This document shows, one piece after another, positions 8,129 to 15,656 of a DNA stretch of 23,725 nucleotides. How positions within the stretch are numbered: the stretch's first letter is position 1; each line of letters opens with the position of its first letter. The stretch is from a virus: positions 1-23,725 of the IMG/VR virus record IMGVR_UViG_3300030406_001564; one strand, given 5' to 3'. Both the position numbers and the translations under genes were made by a program. Below the pieces are notes generated by a model. The model made no database searches and had not been told where the DNA came from. It saw nothing but the letters and a program-made list of their open reading frames with translations.

Positions 8129-9049
8129 TTATAAGTTTAAGTTAATTTTTCCAGGATTTGTTACTGCTCCGTAGATACCCGCTAATGTTGAACCTACACC
8201 AAGAGCTGTTTGTAATGGTGTTGGGTTAGGGACTGATTGAACAGTAGTTTGACCAGGGTAGCCACTAATTAATGATGCAACACCAGATCCAAATCTATTT
8301 AATCTATCAATAGGTTCAAATGCTTCTAATCTTCTACCCTCTCTTGCCGCGTCTGCTTCTGCTTGCGCTTGGGTTTGTTGGATGGCGCCCAAACGACCCA
8401 ACTGTGAAACATCTGCTCTTTGTAAACCAGGAAGTTGTGAAGCTAATCCTGATTGAAACTCTCCTAAACCTAATCTAGATCTTGATAGAGCTTGTCTATT
8501 TGCTAAATCTTGTTGTCTTCTACCCACAGCATCATCAAAACCTCTTTGTAATAATTGCGCTTGTAATAATGCTCTTTCTCTAGCAGCTCCAGTTCCAAAC
8601 TCTGAAAGTTGTACTCCTGCTCTGCCAGCGCCAAGCACACCTAATTGTGCTTGTTGATCTCTAATTGCTTGTTCTTGTATTTGTCTTTGTCTATCAAAAT
8701 CTGTGAGTGTAGCGTCAATAACTTGTGATTGATATGGAGACATAAAATCTTGAATTGAACCTGTGCCTGTTCCTGCACCAGATCCTAACATAGCCTCTGC
8801 ACCAGCTATACCAGTAGCTGCTTGACCTGCTTGTTGTTGTGCCGCTGTTACAAATGGTTGAAATGAACCTATACCTTGTTGTGCTAGAGTTATAGCTTGT
8901 GTCTGTAATGGGTCTTGCGCTGCAACTGTAGGTGCAAATCTAGATGTATCTAATGGTACAGCTGTCTGCGCCGTTAGCTGTTTACCAAAGTCGGTTGCTA
9001 GATCTTCTATAAATTGTGGTGGTAATACTCGTGATTCTGTTATTGCCAT
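8129..9049 (-). CDS. Ala/Gln-rich helical virion protein
   Basis: A 306-aa protein dominated by Ala, Gln, Gly and Leu. It begins MAITESRVLPPQFIEDLATD, then a low-complexity Q/A region (AAQQQAGQAATG). A long amphipathic stretch at ~115-215 contains many Arg and Gln (FDRQRQIQEQAIRDQQAQL), and the C-terminus (~270-300) is weakly hydrophobic (LGVGSTLAGIYGAV). Such composition is typical of phage internal or ejection proteins and of marine-phage structural proteins, but I see no decisive motif. It shares a TAATG junction with the upstream 497-aa gene. Confidence 0.55.
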   Translation of the reverse strand: MAITESRVLPPQFIEDLATDFGKQLTAQTAVPLDTSRFAPTVAAQDPLQTQAITLAQQGIGSFQPFVTAAQQQAGQAATGIAGAEAMLGSGAGTGTGSIQDFMSPYQSQVIDATLTDFDRQRQIQEQAIRDQQAQLGVLGAGRAGVQLSEFGTGAARERALLQAQLLQRGFDDAVGRRQQDLANRQALSRSRLGLGEFQSGLASQLPGLQRADVSQLGRLGAIQQTQAQAEADAAREGRRLEAFEPIDRLNRFGSGVASLISGYPGQTTVQSVPNPTPLQTALGVGSTLAGIYGAVTNPGKINLNL

Positions 9050-10542
9050 TATGCTACCTTATTTTCCAGTTGTTTCATTGTTTTATACATCAGATCTGCT
9101 CCCTTATCAACACTTCCTCCACCTGCCGCTCTTACTGCATCAGCTGTAAAAACAAACTCATTCTTGGATAATCTAGCGGGAACATCGTCTGCTTTCTCTT
9201 CTTTGCCTATAGGCACAAAACCACCACCTCTTAAATCCATCTCATTACCACCTAAATCCATCATACCACCTTCGGCCATGGACGCGATTCCGCCTTTTGC
9301 CATGTTATTTACTTTTAAAATATCTCTTAATACTTTGATGCCACCAAAAGGTTTAAGAACTGTGCCTCCTTTAGTATCGTAACCTAATCCTTTTAAGCTA
9401 GATATTTCATATTTGGTAAGTCCACCATCTTTCATTTTCATAATACCGCCTTCTGCTGCTATAGTTCTTATTTCTCCTAAAAACGGATATTTAGTTTTTA
9501 AACCACTAATGTCCCCAGCCGCGTAAGCGTCTTGAACTTCTTTTCTAATTGCTGCAACATCAATACCTGTTTTATCAGCGATTAATTTAGATAATTGTTC
9601 TTCCTCTTGTTTTGGTGTCATTAATGCTGAAGCCCCTGATAAAGCTGCAATTGTTAATCCTGCACCGCCACCTGGAAATTTACTAATACCTTTACTCCCT
9701 ATTTTACCTAATTCAGTAAAAAAGGTACGTGTGGGTGTTGAATAATCCATAACACTTGGAAATAAACCTTGAGCAAAACCTGCACCTTTTATACCTGCAA
9801 GTTTACCACCAAACATTGTGCTACCTTTAGCAAAAGGTCCAAGCCCTCCTGCATAGGCGCCTAAACCTATCGCTATCGCAGCTTTTCCTATTGGACTCTT
9901 AACAACTTTCTTAACTGCTTTTTTGGCTTTCTTAAAAAGTTTTTTAACAAAGAATGATGGTATACCTGTTTCGTTTACAGCTTCACCCGCACCACCTAAT
10001 GATTTTAATAGTGCTGCTTCATCATCATTAATGTATGCTAATGATTCACCTGGAGGTGCCATCATCTCTGCATCTTTTACGGAAACATCACCACCTTCTG
10101 CAAAACTACCTTCATATGAAGCAGCTGTACCCGGGTCTGAATACTCACTAAAACCTGTGTCTGCTCCACTGTCATCCGTTATAGAAACTAAATCAGATGG
10201 AGGAACATACTCTCCTTGAGAAGTTACAGCTCCAAAATTTGTTGGTGGCCCTGAATCTGATTCTCCTCGTATAACTCTTTGAACAACAGGTCTAGTTACA
10301 CTACCAAGTAGTCTTGATCCTATAACTCTTCTTGCAGCGTCAGCCTTACTTAAACCACCAGTTGCTACTAAAGTAGCAATATCTTTTACAATACCAGGTC
10401 CTTGTCTTTTTACTGCCTCTCCTAAAGGTCCTAATACCTTTCCAACTAATGGATTGGAAAGATCTCTTTCTTCTTCTAATCGTGAAGAAAGACCCCCTTC
10501 TTCTAATAATTGTCTCGCTATTTGTGATCTAGTTATTGCCAT
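9049..10542 (-). CDS. Virion-type protein with repeated GG motifs and conserved C-terminal domain
   Basis: A 497-aa protein. The N-terminal helix (MAITRSQIARQLLEEGGLSS) is followed by a Gly/Ser-rich linker. A strongly basic segment FVKKLFKKAKKAVKKVVK (198-215) runs into a small hydrophobic stretch AAIAIGLGAYAGGLG, which could touch membrane or DNA. A conserved-looking C-terminal domain (446-497) contains DDVPARLSKNEFVFTADAV. That last block is a recurring feature of marine-phage structural proteins; its function is not known. Short (E/D/K)GG(I/L/M/D) motifs appear at 149-152, 364-367, 372-375, 416-419 and 424-427. Candidate ejection or tail-associated protein. Confidence 0.6.
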   Translation of the reverse strand: MAITRSQIARQLLEEGGLSSRLEEERDLSNPLVGKVLGPLGEAVKRQGPGIVKDIATLVATGGLSKADAARRVIGSRLLGSVTRPVVQRVIRGESDSGPPTNFGAVTSQGEYVPPSDLVSITDDSGADTGFSEYSDPGTAASYEGSFAEGGDVSVKDAEMMAPPGESLAYINDDEAALLKSLGGAGEAVNETGIPSFFVKKLFKKAKKAVKKVVKSPIGKAAIAIGLGAYAGGLGPFAKGSTMFGGKLAGIKGAGFAQGLFPSVMDYSTPTRTFFTELGKIGSKGISKFPGGGAGLTIAALSGASALMTPKQEEEQLSKLIADKTGIDVAAIRKEVQDAYAAGDISGLKTKYPFLGEIRTIAAEGGIMKMKDGGLTKYEISSLKGLGYDTKGGTVLKPFGGIKVLRDILKVNNMAKGGIASMAEGGMMDLGGNEMDLRGGGFVPIGKEEKADDVPARLSKNEFVFTADAVRAAGGGSVDKGADLMYKTMKQLENKVA

Positions 10543-10551
10543 TTTTTCACA

Positions 10552-10722
10552 CTACTTGGTTTTAGGGAACAAATCAAGCGCAGGCATGATTACTTTTACA
10601 TCCCTTCTAATGTCCTCTTCTAGCACACCTTTTGACTTCCATTCGTCCTCTGTTTTATATATCTCTCCTGTTTTCTTGTGAGATATTGTTGTTATTATTT
10701 CTTTTGGCTTTACCTCTAACAT
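10552..10722 (-). CDS. Small conserved marine-phage protein (56 aa)
   Basis: A short gene: ATG at 10722-10720, TAG at 10554-10552. It begins MLEVKPKEIITTISHK and ends DVKVIMPALDLFPKTK. The start overlaps the upstream stop as TAATG, the same coupling used by its neighbours, and the frame fills what would otherwise be a 179-bp gap in a gapless operon. A small protein ending in a D-V-K-V-I-M-P-x-L-D-L-F pattern recurs in marine phages. Charged, no TM, no known function. Confidence 0.7.
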   Translation of the reverse strand: MLEVKPKEIITTISHKKTGEIYKTEDEWKSKGVLEEDIRRDVKVIMPALDLFPKTK

Positions 10723-11063
10723 TATGATGTTACCTCTCTTGGCTGTATTTGTAGTATTGAAGCTATAACGTGCAGCTCATTCGCGTCAGAGGCTTGTACT
10801 TTTAATATCTCACTTTCTTGCATAACAAGAGGTTGAGTTAAAAGTTCCACTGTTGTGTTAGTATCTACCGCCTTTGTTTTAAACAAACTAAATATGTTAG
10901 AGCTAGCATCAACTAGAGTCACCGTTATATTACAGCTAGATCCAGCATCGTTAGAGACTAATATTGATTTTACCACAGATACGTTAGCCGAGGGCACTGT
11001 GTATAGAGTGGTTAGATCAGTGGTTGTTAAATCCGTTTTTGCATTTATAAAACTATTTGCCAT
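10722..11063 (-). CDS. Small beta-rich virion-type protein
   Basis: A 113-aa protein rich in Thr, Ser, Val and Leu, with alternating strand-like pattern throughout (TTLYTVPSANVSVVKSILVS; CNITVTLVDA; LLTQPLVMQESEILKVQA; LHVIASILQI). This suggests a compact beta-sandwich, as in phage decoration, head-tail joining or fibre-associated proteins. Proteins of this look are frequent in marine phages, next to tail genes. No catalytic motif. TAATG junctions on both sides show tight coupling to two tiny or small genes. Confidence 0.6.
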   Translation of the reverse strand: MANSFINAKTDLTTTDLTTLYTVPSANVSVVKSILVSNDAGSSCNITVTLVDASSNIFSLFKTKAVDTNTTVELLTQPLVMQESEILKVQASDANELHVIASILQIQPREVTS

Positions 11064-11227
11064 TAATTTAAAAAGAAGTTTTCAGCTTCTACCTCATCTT
11101 TTAAGTCTTGTTGATACGTAGTATTTAATTTATTAATGATACCATCAATATCTCTAGCTTGTGACTCTGATATTGTATAATCATATTCTATACTAGGTCT
11201 TGTAAATGTTTGCACTATCTTCGCCAT
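11063..11227 (-). CDS. Small protein of unknown function (54 aa)
   Basis: A short gene with ATG at 11227-11225 and TAA at 11065-11063. It reads MAKIVQTFTRPSIEYDYTIS and continues with a charged helical part ending AENFFLN. Both ends are TAATG overlaps, which strongly supports a real gene. No TM and no motif recognised. Confidence 0.65.
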   Translation of the reverse strand: MAKIVQTFTRPSIEYDYTISESQARDIDGIINKLNTTYQQDLKDEVEAENFFLN

Positions 11228-11688
11228 TATCTATATCCATTTGTTTTCTGGTACCAAGAAATCATTGTGTACCTTGTTCCTTTTACTTGTTCAACTCCGT
11301 GTAAAATTTTTTTACTGTTAAAAAAAATAAAATCTCCAATATTATTTTTAATAAATTTGTCTTCTACAATAGTTCTTCCGCCTTTATAATTTGAGTTTAA
11401 ATAACAAATACAAGTATAATCATTCTCTTCTACAGCCTCTCCATCGTAATGGTTTTTCATAAAAGAACCATCAGGCCATTTTACTACCTGTAAATAATTA
11501 AATTTAACATTATGTTGTTTAGTAACAAAATCTATTAGTTTATCTCTAAAAGGAATTTTTTCATCTTGTAATAAAAAAGTATTATTCCATTGTTTTATTT
11601 TATCTTTGTTAGATTTAAAATAATCTATAATCTTTTTACATTCTTTTTTTGAAAAAAATCCCATAGCTTTGTTAACCATCTTTGCCAT
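11227..11688 (-). CDS. 2OG-Fe(II) oxygenase, prolyl 4-hydroxylase-like (no. 2)
   Basis: A 153-aa protein with the canonical His-x-Asp...His facial triad: H80-Y-D82 in KNHYDGEA and H130 in ILHGVEQV. R139 in GTRYTMISWY is the expected 2-oxoglutarate salt-bridge partner. The double-stranded beta-helix strands YTCICYLNSNYKGGRTIVE and IGDFIFFNS lie between them. It would hydroxylate a substrate using Fe(II), O2 and 2-oxoglutarate; the family includes prolyl hydroxylases, but the substrate cannot be read from sequence. It has TAATG junctions at both ends and lies just after the large tail protein, so it is fully integrated in the virion operon, unlike the AT-rich oxygenase block. Confidence 0.88.
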   Translation of the reverse strand: MAKMVNKAMGFFSKKECKKIIDYFKSNKDKIKQWNNTFLLQDEKIPFRDKLIDFVTKQHNVKFNYLQVVKWPDGSFMKNHYDGEAVEENDYTCICYLNSNYKGGRTIVEDKFIKNNIGDFIFFNSKKILHGVEQVKGTRYTMISWYQKTNGYR

Positions 11689-13895
11689 TATCTTCTACCA
11701 TCCGGTTGTATGTCTAATCTAAACGTTCCAATTTTCCAATCTTGACCAGTGCCTGTATTTTCTACTTTTAAAGCTACTGCTCTTCCTCTAGCTCTGGTGT
11801 CAACCTTTGTTGTTGATGATGTAATAGTAAAAGGCCCTAACGAAGAACTAGCCGCTGTATCGTTAGAGTAGTTTTTTAAATTTAATGTAACTTGTGTATT
11901 ACCTGTTTGAGATACAAAGTCAGGTATAAATCTTCTAACCTTCATTAAAAACTCTCCATCTCCTCTAAAAGTTGCTGTTCCTGACACCTGTCCTCTTTGA
12001 AGTTGTTGAGTAATATCAAAATCTCCTGATAATATATTAGCTGTGATTGCAGTTATTGTTCCGTTTTTATTTTGATCAGTTCCTGTTTCATGTTCATAGT
12101 AGGCTGTTCTCCCTTCTGTATTACCCACAACATCAAACGATGTATCAGTGTCGGCATCATAATCAAGAGCATGAGGTAAACCAAACACAGCTGAATCTTT
12201 CCACATAGTTCTATCTAATGTGCCAATAGTCCACACAGGTCTTTGTGGTGATGAATCAAAATAATTATAACAAACCATTTTATTTACAACAGAGGATGTT
12301 GCTGACGGATAGAACCACATAATCTCACCAAACAAATTATTAAGTCCTGCAGATATCATCTGATTACCAGATGCTATATTAATATCATCAAATACAAAGT
12401 CCTCTACTAAACATGGGAGTGATTCTAATTTACCGGCGTATCTAAAGAATCCGTTTTCAGATAACCAGTATGCTGCACCATCTACCTCTACAACAGCATT
12501 TTGTCCTGCAAGTCCACAGTTTGTACCAGCCTGTGTAAATGCAAAAGTAAATGGTTGACCAACAAAACGCATTAAGAATAACGCAGTATCGGTATAAACA
12601 TAAATTGCATCTCTACCTCTAATGGCTCCTCTGATCTGTGATCCGTCGGCCAGTCTCTGTGTGCCGGCTGTGTTGGTGGCTGTTGGCGCATACGTGTTAA
12701 TATCCTCTTGGTCCGAAAATCTAATAAACATATCGTCTTGTGTAGTTTTATTACCGATAGTTGTTTCTGTTCCAAAAAACACCAAGTGTCTATCCGGTGT
12801 TGATACTACCATGTGTCTTGAAGCTGTAGGGGCTCCAGATATAATCGTGCATCGTGTGTCGGTAGCATTGGACAAAGAAGAATCCCATTCAAACACTTCA
12901 CCATCATGAATTAAACAAATAGCTTTATCACCAAAATTATCCAGTGACCACATGCCAGGCTCTAATACTAAATCTCCGGATGCTGCTTCTCCCCAAGCTA
13001 CGAAGTCAGTTGTATTCGTTACAGTCGCTCCGTCGCTGTGAGCGGCTCTTGTTGTGCCTCTTACAGCTCTGGTAATCCCTGTTAAAGTTGTGCCACTTGT
13101 GACACCAGTGTAAGATATTTCTTCTGTTCCTACTTTTATAAAATTTGTTCCTGAACTTGGAAACTGTGATGCATCGGCTAAAACAATACTAGTGCCTGAC
13201 CCTCCAGTTCCAAAAGCATTGTCGCCTAGAGCACCATTAAGTGTAGTGGTTACAGCATTAGAAGCTTCACCACCCCAGGATCCTAAACCCCAACCAAAAC
13301 CTTTTTCTTGAACTGCAGATCCAACAGGAAAGTAGTGTTGTACTCTAATACCTCCAGATGTCGTGGCTCCTGAACCAGACTCGTTTGATGGCATTGTAAT
13401 AGTAATTGTTTCTGTTGTAGGCACAGAGGTAACCATAAATTTTTTATCATCAAAATCAGATGCACTGAAATTAGATCCGGTGATAGTCGTAAAATTATCT
13501 AAAAGAATAATATCCTGTGGGCTAATACCATGGGCCGAAGCAAAAGTTATCGTTACGGTCGGTGATCCGTTGGTCGTGCTGAATGCATTGGTAAGCGTTG
13601 TAGTAGATTTAATTGGGTGTATGTCATAAAACACACCACCTGAAAAAGCATATAATATTCTGTTTGTGCCTATAATCGCGTATCTTCGACCTAAACTATT
13701 AACGAAGTGGTGTAAACCTCTACCGGCTCCTGTTAATTCATTCTCATTAACGTTTCCTAGCTGGTTCCATCCACCAATTTTTTCTGGAACACCATATCTA
13801 AAACGAACATTGTCACAGTCTATCCACTGTCCTTCGGCCGCTGTGGCTGTGATCTGTTTGTTGATACCTGGTTGAAAGCCTATCTTCTGTAGCAT
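11688..13895 (-). CDS. Large phage tail protein (stopper/nozzle candidate)
   Basis: A 735-aa beta-rich protein. The start MLQKIGFQPGINKQ and the following WIDCDNVRFRYGVPEKIGGW are typical of large tail proteins of marine short-tailed phages, where the related position is occupied by P22 gp10-like stoppers or T7 gp12-like nozzles. I cannot decide between these. Two inserted modules are visible: residues ~96-190, Thr-rich beta (TLTNAFSTTNGSPTVTITF), and ~235-295, with the module EEISYTGVTSGTTLTGITR and RGTTRAAHSDGATV, found in many phage structural proteins. No Shine-Dalgarno precedes the ATG; a 7-bp hairpin ends ten bases upstream. The stop overlaps the P4H-like oxygenase start as TAATG. Confidence 0.65.
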   Translation of the reverse strand: MLQKIGFQPGINKQITATAAEGQWIDCDNVRFRYGVPEKIGGWNQLGNVNENELTGAGRGLHHFVNSLGRRYAIIGTNRILYAFSGGVFYDIHPIKSTTTLTNAFSTTNGSPTVTITFASAHGISPQDIILLDNFTTITGSNFSASDFDDKKFMVTSVPTTETITITMPSNESGSGATTSGGIRVQHYFPVGSAVQEKGFGWGLGSWGGEASNAVTTTLNGALGDNAFGTGGSGTSIVLADASQFPSSGTNFIKVGTEEISYTGVTSGTTLTGITRAVRGTTRAAHSDGATVTNTTDFVAWGEAASGDLVLEPGMWSLDNFGDKAICLIHDGEVFEWDSSLSNATDTRCTIISGAPTASRHMVVSTPDRHLVFFGTETTIGNKTTQDDMFIRFSDQEDINTYAPTATNTAGTQRLADGSQIRGAIRGRDAIYVYTDTALFLMRFVGQPFTFAFTQAGTNCGLAGQNAVVEVDGAAYWLSENGFFRYAGKLESLPCLVEDFVFDDINIASGNQMISAGLNNLFGEIMWFYPSATSSVVNKMVCYNYFDSSPQRPVWTIGTLDRTMWKDSAVFGLPHALDYDADTDTSFDVVGNTEGRTAYYEHETGTDQNKNGTITAITANILSGDFDITQQLQRGQVSGTATFRGDGEFLMKVRRFIPDFVSQTGNTQVTLNLKNYSNDTAASSSLGPFTITSSTTKVDTRARGRAVALKVENTGTGQDWKIGTFRLDIQPDGRR

Positions 13896-13905
13896 AGATT
13901 ACAAA

Positions 13906-13924
13906 ATATAGCACAAAGCTATAT
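13906..13924 (-). terminator. Small hairpin plus T-tract before the tail gene
   Basis: ATATAGC (13906-13912) and GCTATAT (13918-13924) form a 7-bp stem with a 5-nt loop. On the minus strand it is followed by TTTT. It lies between the oxygenase stop (13928) and the ATG at 13895. It could be a weak intrinsic terminator or a translation-control hairpin, and only two pairs are G-C. Confidence 0.35.
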
Positions 13925-13927
13925 ATT

Positions 13928-14500
13928 TCAATGTTTAAATATACAATTAACCACTACCCTAAATCTAAAATTTAAGGGAGGACTAGCGGCATGTAAGGTA
14001 TTTGAATCAAATATAACAGCTCGTCCTCTTTTGGGTCTAACTCTTTTTATCACTTTTCTGTGGTTATTAAAGAATAAAGTGTCTCCATCTGAATCATTTA
14101 CGTAATATAGGACGCTTGTATAAATATTGCCAGGATAGTCAGAATGCAATGACCCATGGGTTTTTTCATTTGCACCTATTATCTGAACATTTAAATTAGC
14201 TTTTACTCTGTAAAAACTTTTAATTTTAATAAACTTATTAGACTTATACATTTTTTCAAGTCGTGGCCAGTGCATAGAATTTCCTTTTTCCTCCATGTAA
14301 AAAGTATGGCAAAATTGATGATAATCTTTTTCAAAAGGTAAACCTGAATTTACTTTAATTCCTGAAGTATAGTTGTCTGGAACGTAGTTTGAAGTGTGAG
14401 CGAGAAACCAAGGAAACTGATTGTCAAGATCTACATAAAGAGTTTCTTCAAGAAAGTCTTGATCTTCTTTTTTAAAAAAATTGTCTACTACTTTAATCAT
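13928..14500 (-). CDS. 2OG-Fe(II) oxygenase (no. 3)
   Basis: A 190-aa protein with H119-S-D121 (GSLHSDYPG), distal H170 (SNTLHAASPP) and R179/R181 in NFRFRVVVNCIF, which matches the 2OG-Fe(II) oxygenase facial triad and co-substrate site. The strand before the distal His is RGRAVIFDS, preceded by DGDTLFFNN. The first ~100 residues form a helical lid with many aromatics (QFPWFLAHTSNYVPD; SMHWPRLEKMYKSN), giving this member its own subfamily. There is no clear Shine-Dalgarno. Hairpins lie on both sides of the gene, suggesting it is a separately controlled unit. Substrate unknown. Confidence 0.85.
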   Translation of the reverse strand: MIKVVDNFFKKEDQDFLEETLYVDLDNQFPWFLAHTSNYVPDNYTSGIKVNSGLPFEKDYHQFCHTFYMEEKGNSMHWPRLEKMYKSNKFIKIKSFYRVKANLNVQIIGANEKTHGSLHSDYPGNIYTSVLYYVNDSDGDTLFFNNHRKVIKRVRPKRGRAVIFDSNTLHAASPPLNFRFRVVVNCIFKH

Positions 14501-14509
14501 CTTTATAAA

Positions 14510-14535
14510 GGGGATAGTCGTGGTGAAACTACCCC
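14510..14535 (-). terminator. GC-rich hairpin between two oxygenase genes
   Basis: On the minus strand GGGGTAGT (14535-14528), a 9-nt loop and ACTATCCCC (14518-14510) pair as eight base pairs with one bulged T, followed by TTTATAAAG and then the ATG at 14500. It is the most G+C-rich stem in a very AT-rich block and fills most of a 48-bp gap, the longest spacing between genes here. Terminator or leader hairpin; the T-tract is short. Confidence 0.4.
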
Positions 14536-14548
14536 CATTCTTCCTATA

Positions 14549-15163
14549 TCATTTTCTAAACCATCCAGGAAGTCCTAAATGTAGTCGTCCATCGAACATA
14601 TTCTTTTCAGCTTTCTTGGAAACTTTATTGTAGTGTAAAAAAACTTGAGCACAGTCTTTACCTTTAAATGCTTCTCTCCAATGCTCTAACTCACATCCAG
14701 AATAAATAAGCATGTCTCCTGGTTTTAAATCTATCTTAACTCCTTTTAATCCTTTTTTACCTGATGGCTCTAAATATATTGGCCAAGAATCTCCACCTAA
14801 ATTAAGTGTAGTAGATATCTCACAACTAAATCTATCTTTGTGTCTTTCAAGAACATCACCCTTTTTATAGATTCTTGCGTAGGAATAAGTGGGTGTTAAT
14901 TTTAAACCTGTGTGTTTTTCCATAGCAGGCTGAACTTTTAATAACAAAGTCTCCATGGCTACATCGGCGTAGTGTGAATATGTATTTGGAACTTGATTGT
15001 CATTCCACCTGCCCCAATCTTCTTCGTGCTTTGATATGTAGTTGTGTTTAAATAAAGTATCAGCAACTTGTCTTTTCATCAAAAAATAATTGTAGACAAA
15101 TCCAGCTAGATCAGAAGACACAGCTTTTTTTAAAACAGTGTATTTATTTTTTTTAAAGGTCAT
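14549..15163 (-). CDS. 2OG-Fe(II) oxygenase-like protein (no. 4)
   Basis: A 204-aa protein with H108-K-D110 (VLERHKDRFSCEIS) and distal H161 (GCELEHWREAF). Strands ISTTLNLGGDSWPIYLE and LKPGDMLIYSG complete the beta-helix core. The position where an Arg normally binds 2-oxoglutarate reads CAQVFLHYN, with Q173 and no Arg; a Lys (K167 or K169) or another residue might substitute. I recall a similar ELEHWRE...QVFLHYN form in marine phages. The start overlaps the upstream oxygenase stop by 4 nt (ATGA). A C-terminal extension (182-204) is Lys/Gly-rich. Substrate unknown. Confidence 0.82.
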   Translation of the reverse strand: MTFKKNKYTVLKKAVSSDLAGFVYNYFLMKRQVADTLFKHNYISKHEEDWGRWNDNQVPNTYSHYADVAMETLLLKVQPAMEKHTGLKLTPTYSYARIYKKGDVLERHKDRFSCEISTTLNLGGDSWPIYLEPSGKKGLKGVKIDLKPGDMLIYSGCELEHWREAFKGKDCAQVFLHYNKVSKKAEKNMFDGRLHLGLPGWFRK

Positions 15164-15654
15164 CTTATATTTCTTAAATTAAAATTGAACGCTATAATCT
15201 TTTTCTGGTCATTATAATTATTTTTTGATGTGTGTAAATAGTAACTTGGGAAGATCAACAAGTCTCCCTCTTTTACATTAATTGATTTTTTGTTAAATAT
15301 TTTAATACCTTGTTGTTTAGGATTAGGTAAATATAAATAATAAACAGCAGAAAGATTTGTATGACTATGTGTGTGCCATCCATGTCTACCTTTTTTTAAA
15401 TAATTTTGATACCAGTAGTTATCAATAATAATTTCTATATTATTAGAGTGTTGTTTATAATATTCTTTTACAAAAAGTTTTAAGTATTTTAAAAAAATAG
15501 GATGCATTAGAGGCCAATAAGGTTTTGAAGTATTCTTTGGCATAAACCAATCACTTATTAAATTACCATCATTTTTACCTGCTGTTACATTAAGCAAACT
15601 AACAGCTTTATCTTTAATAGATTTATGTTCTTTTATCTTTTTTATCCAAAGCAC
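15160..15654 (-). CDS. 2OG-Fe(II) oxygenase-like protein, HxH type (no. 5)
   Basis: A 164-aa protein of the same HxH class as no. 1: H94-T-H96 in GWHTHSHTN, strand LSAVYYLYLP, EGDLLIFPSYYL and distal H141. The 2-oxoglutarate anchor position holds Lys (K151/K152 in DQKKIIAFNFN) rather than Arg; Lys is used this way in prolyl 4-hydroxylases. Replacement of the acidic ligand by His would give a three-His site. The gene is extremely AT-rich (only 9 of 60 bases are G or C at 15421-15480) and Lys/Asn/Tyr-rich. Four-base overlap downstream, two-base gap upstream. Substrate unknown. Confidence 0.78.
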   Translation of the reverse strand: MLWIKKIKEHKSIKDKAVSLLNVTAGKNDGNLISDWFMPKNTSKPYWPLMHPIFLKYLKLFVKEYYKQHSNNIEIIIDNYWYQNYLKKGRHGWHTHSHTNLSAVYYLYLPNPKQQGIKIFNKKSINVKEGDLLIFPSYYLHTSKNNYNDQKKIIAFNFNLRNIR

Positions 15655-15656
15655 AA

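Noticed and set aside
12572-12909. Open frames on both strands inside the large tail gene
   Set aside because: Fully inside a well-supported coding frame and without family resemblance.
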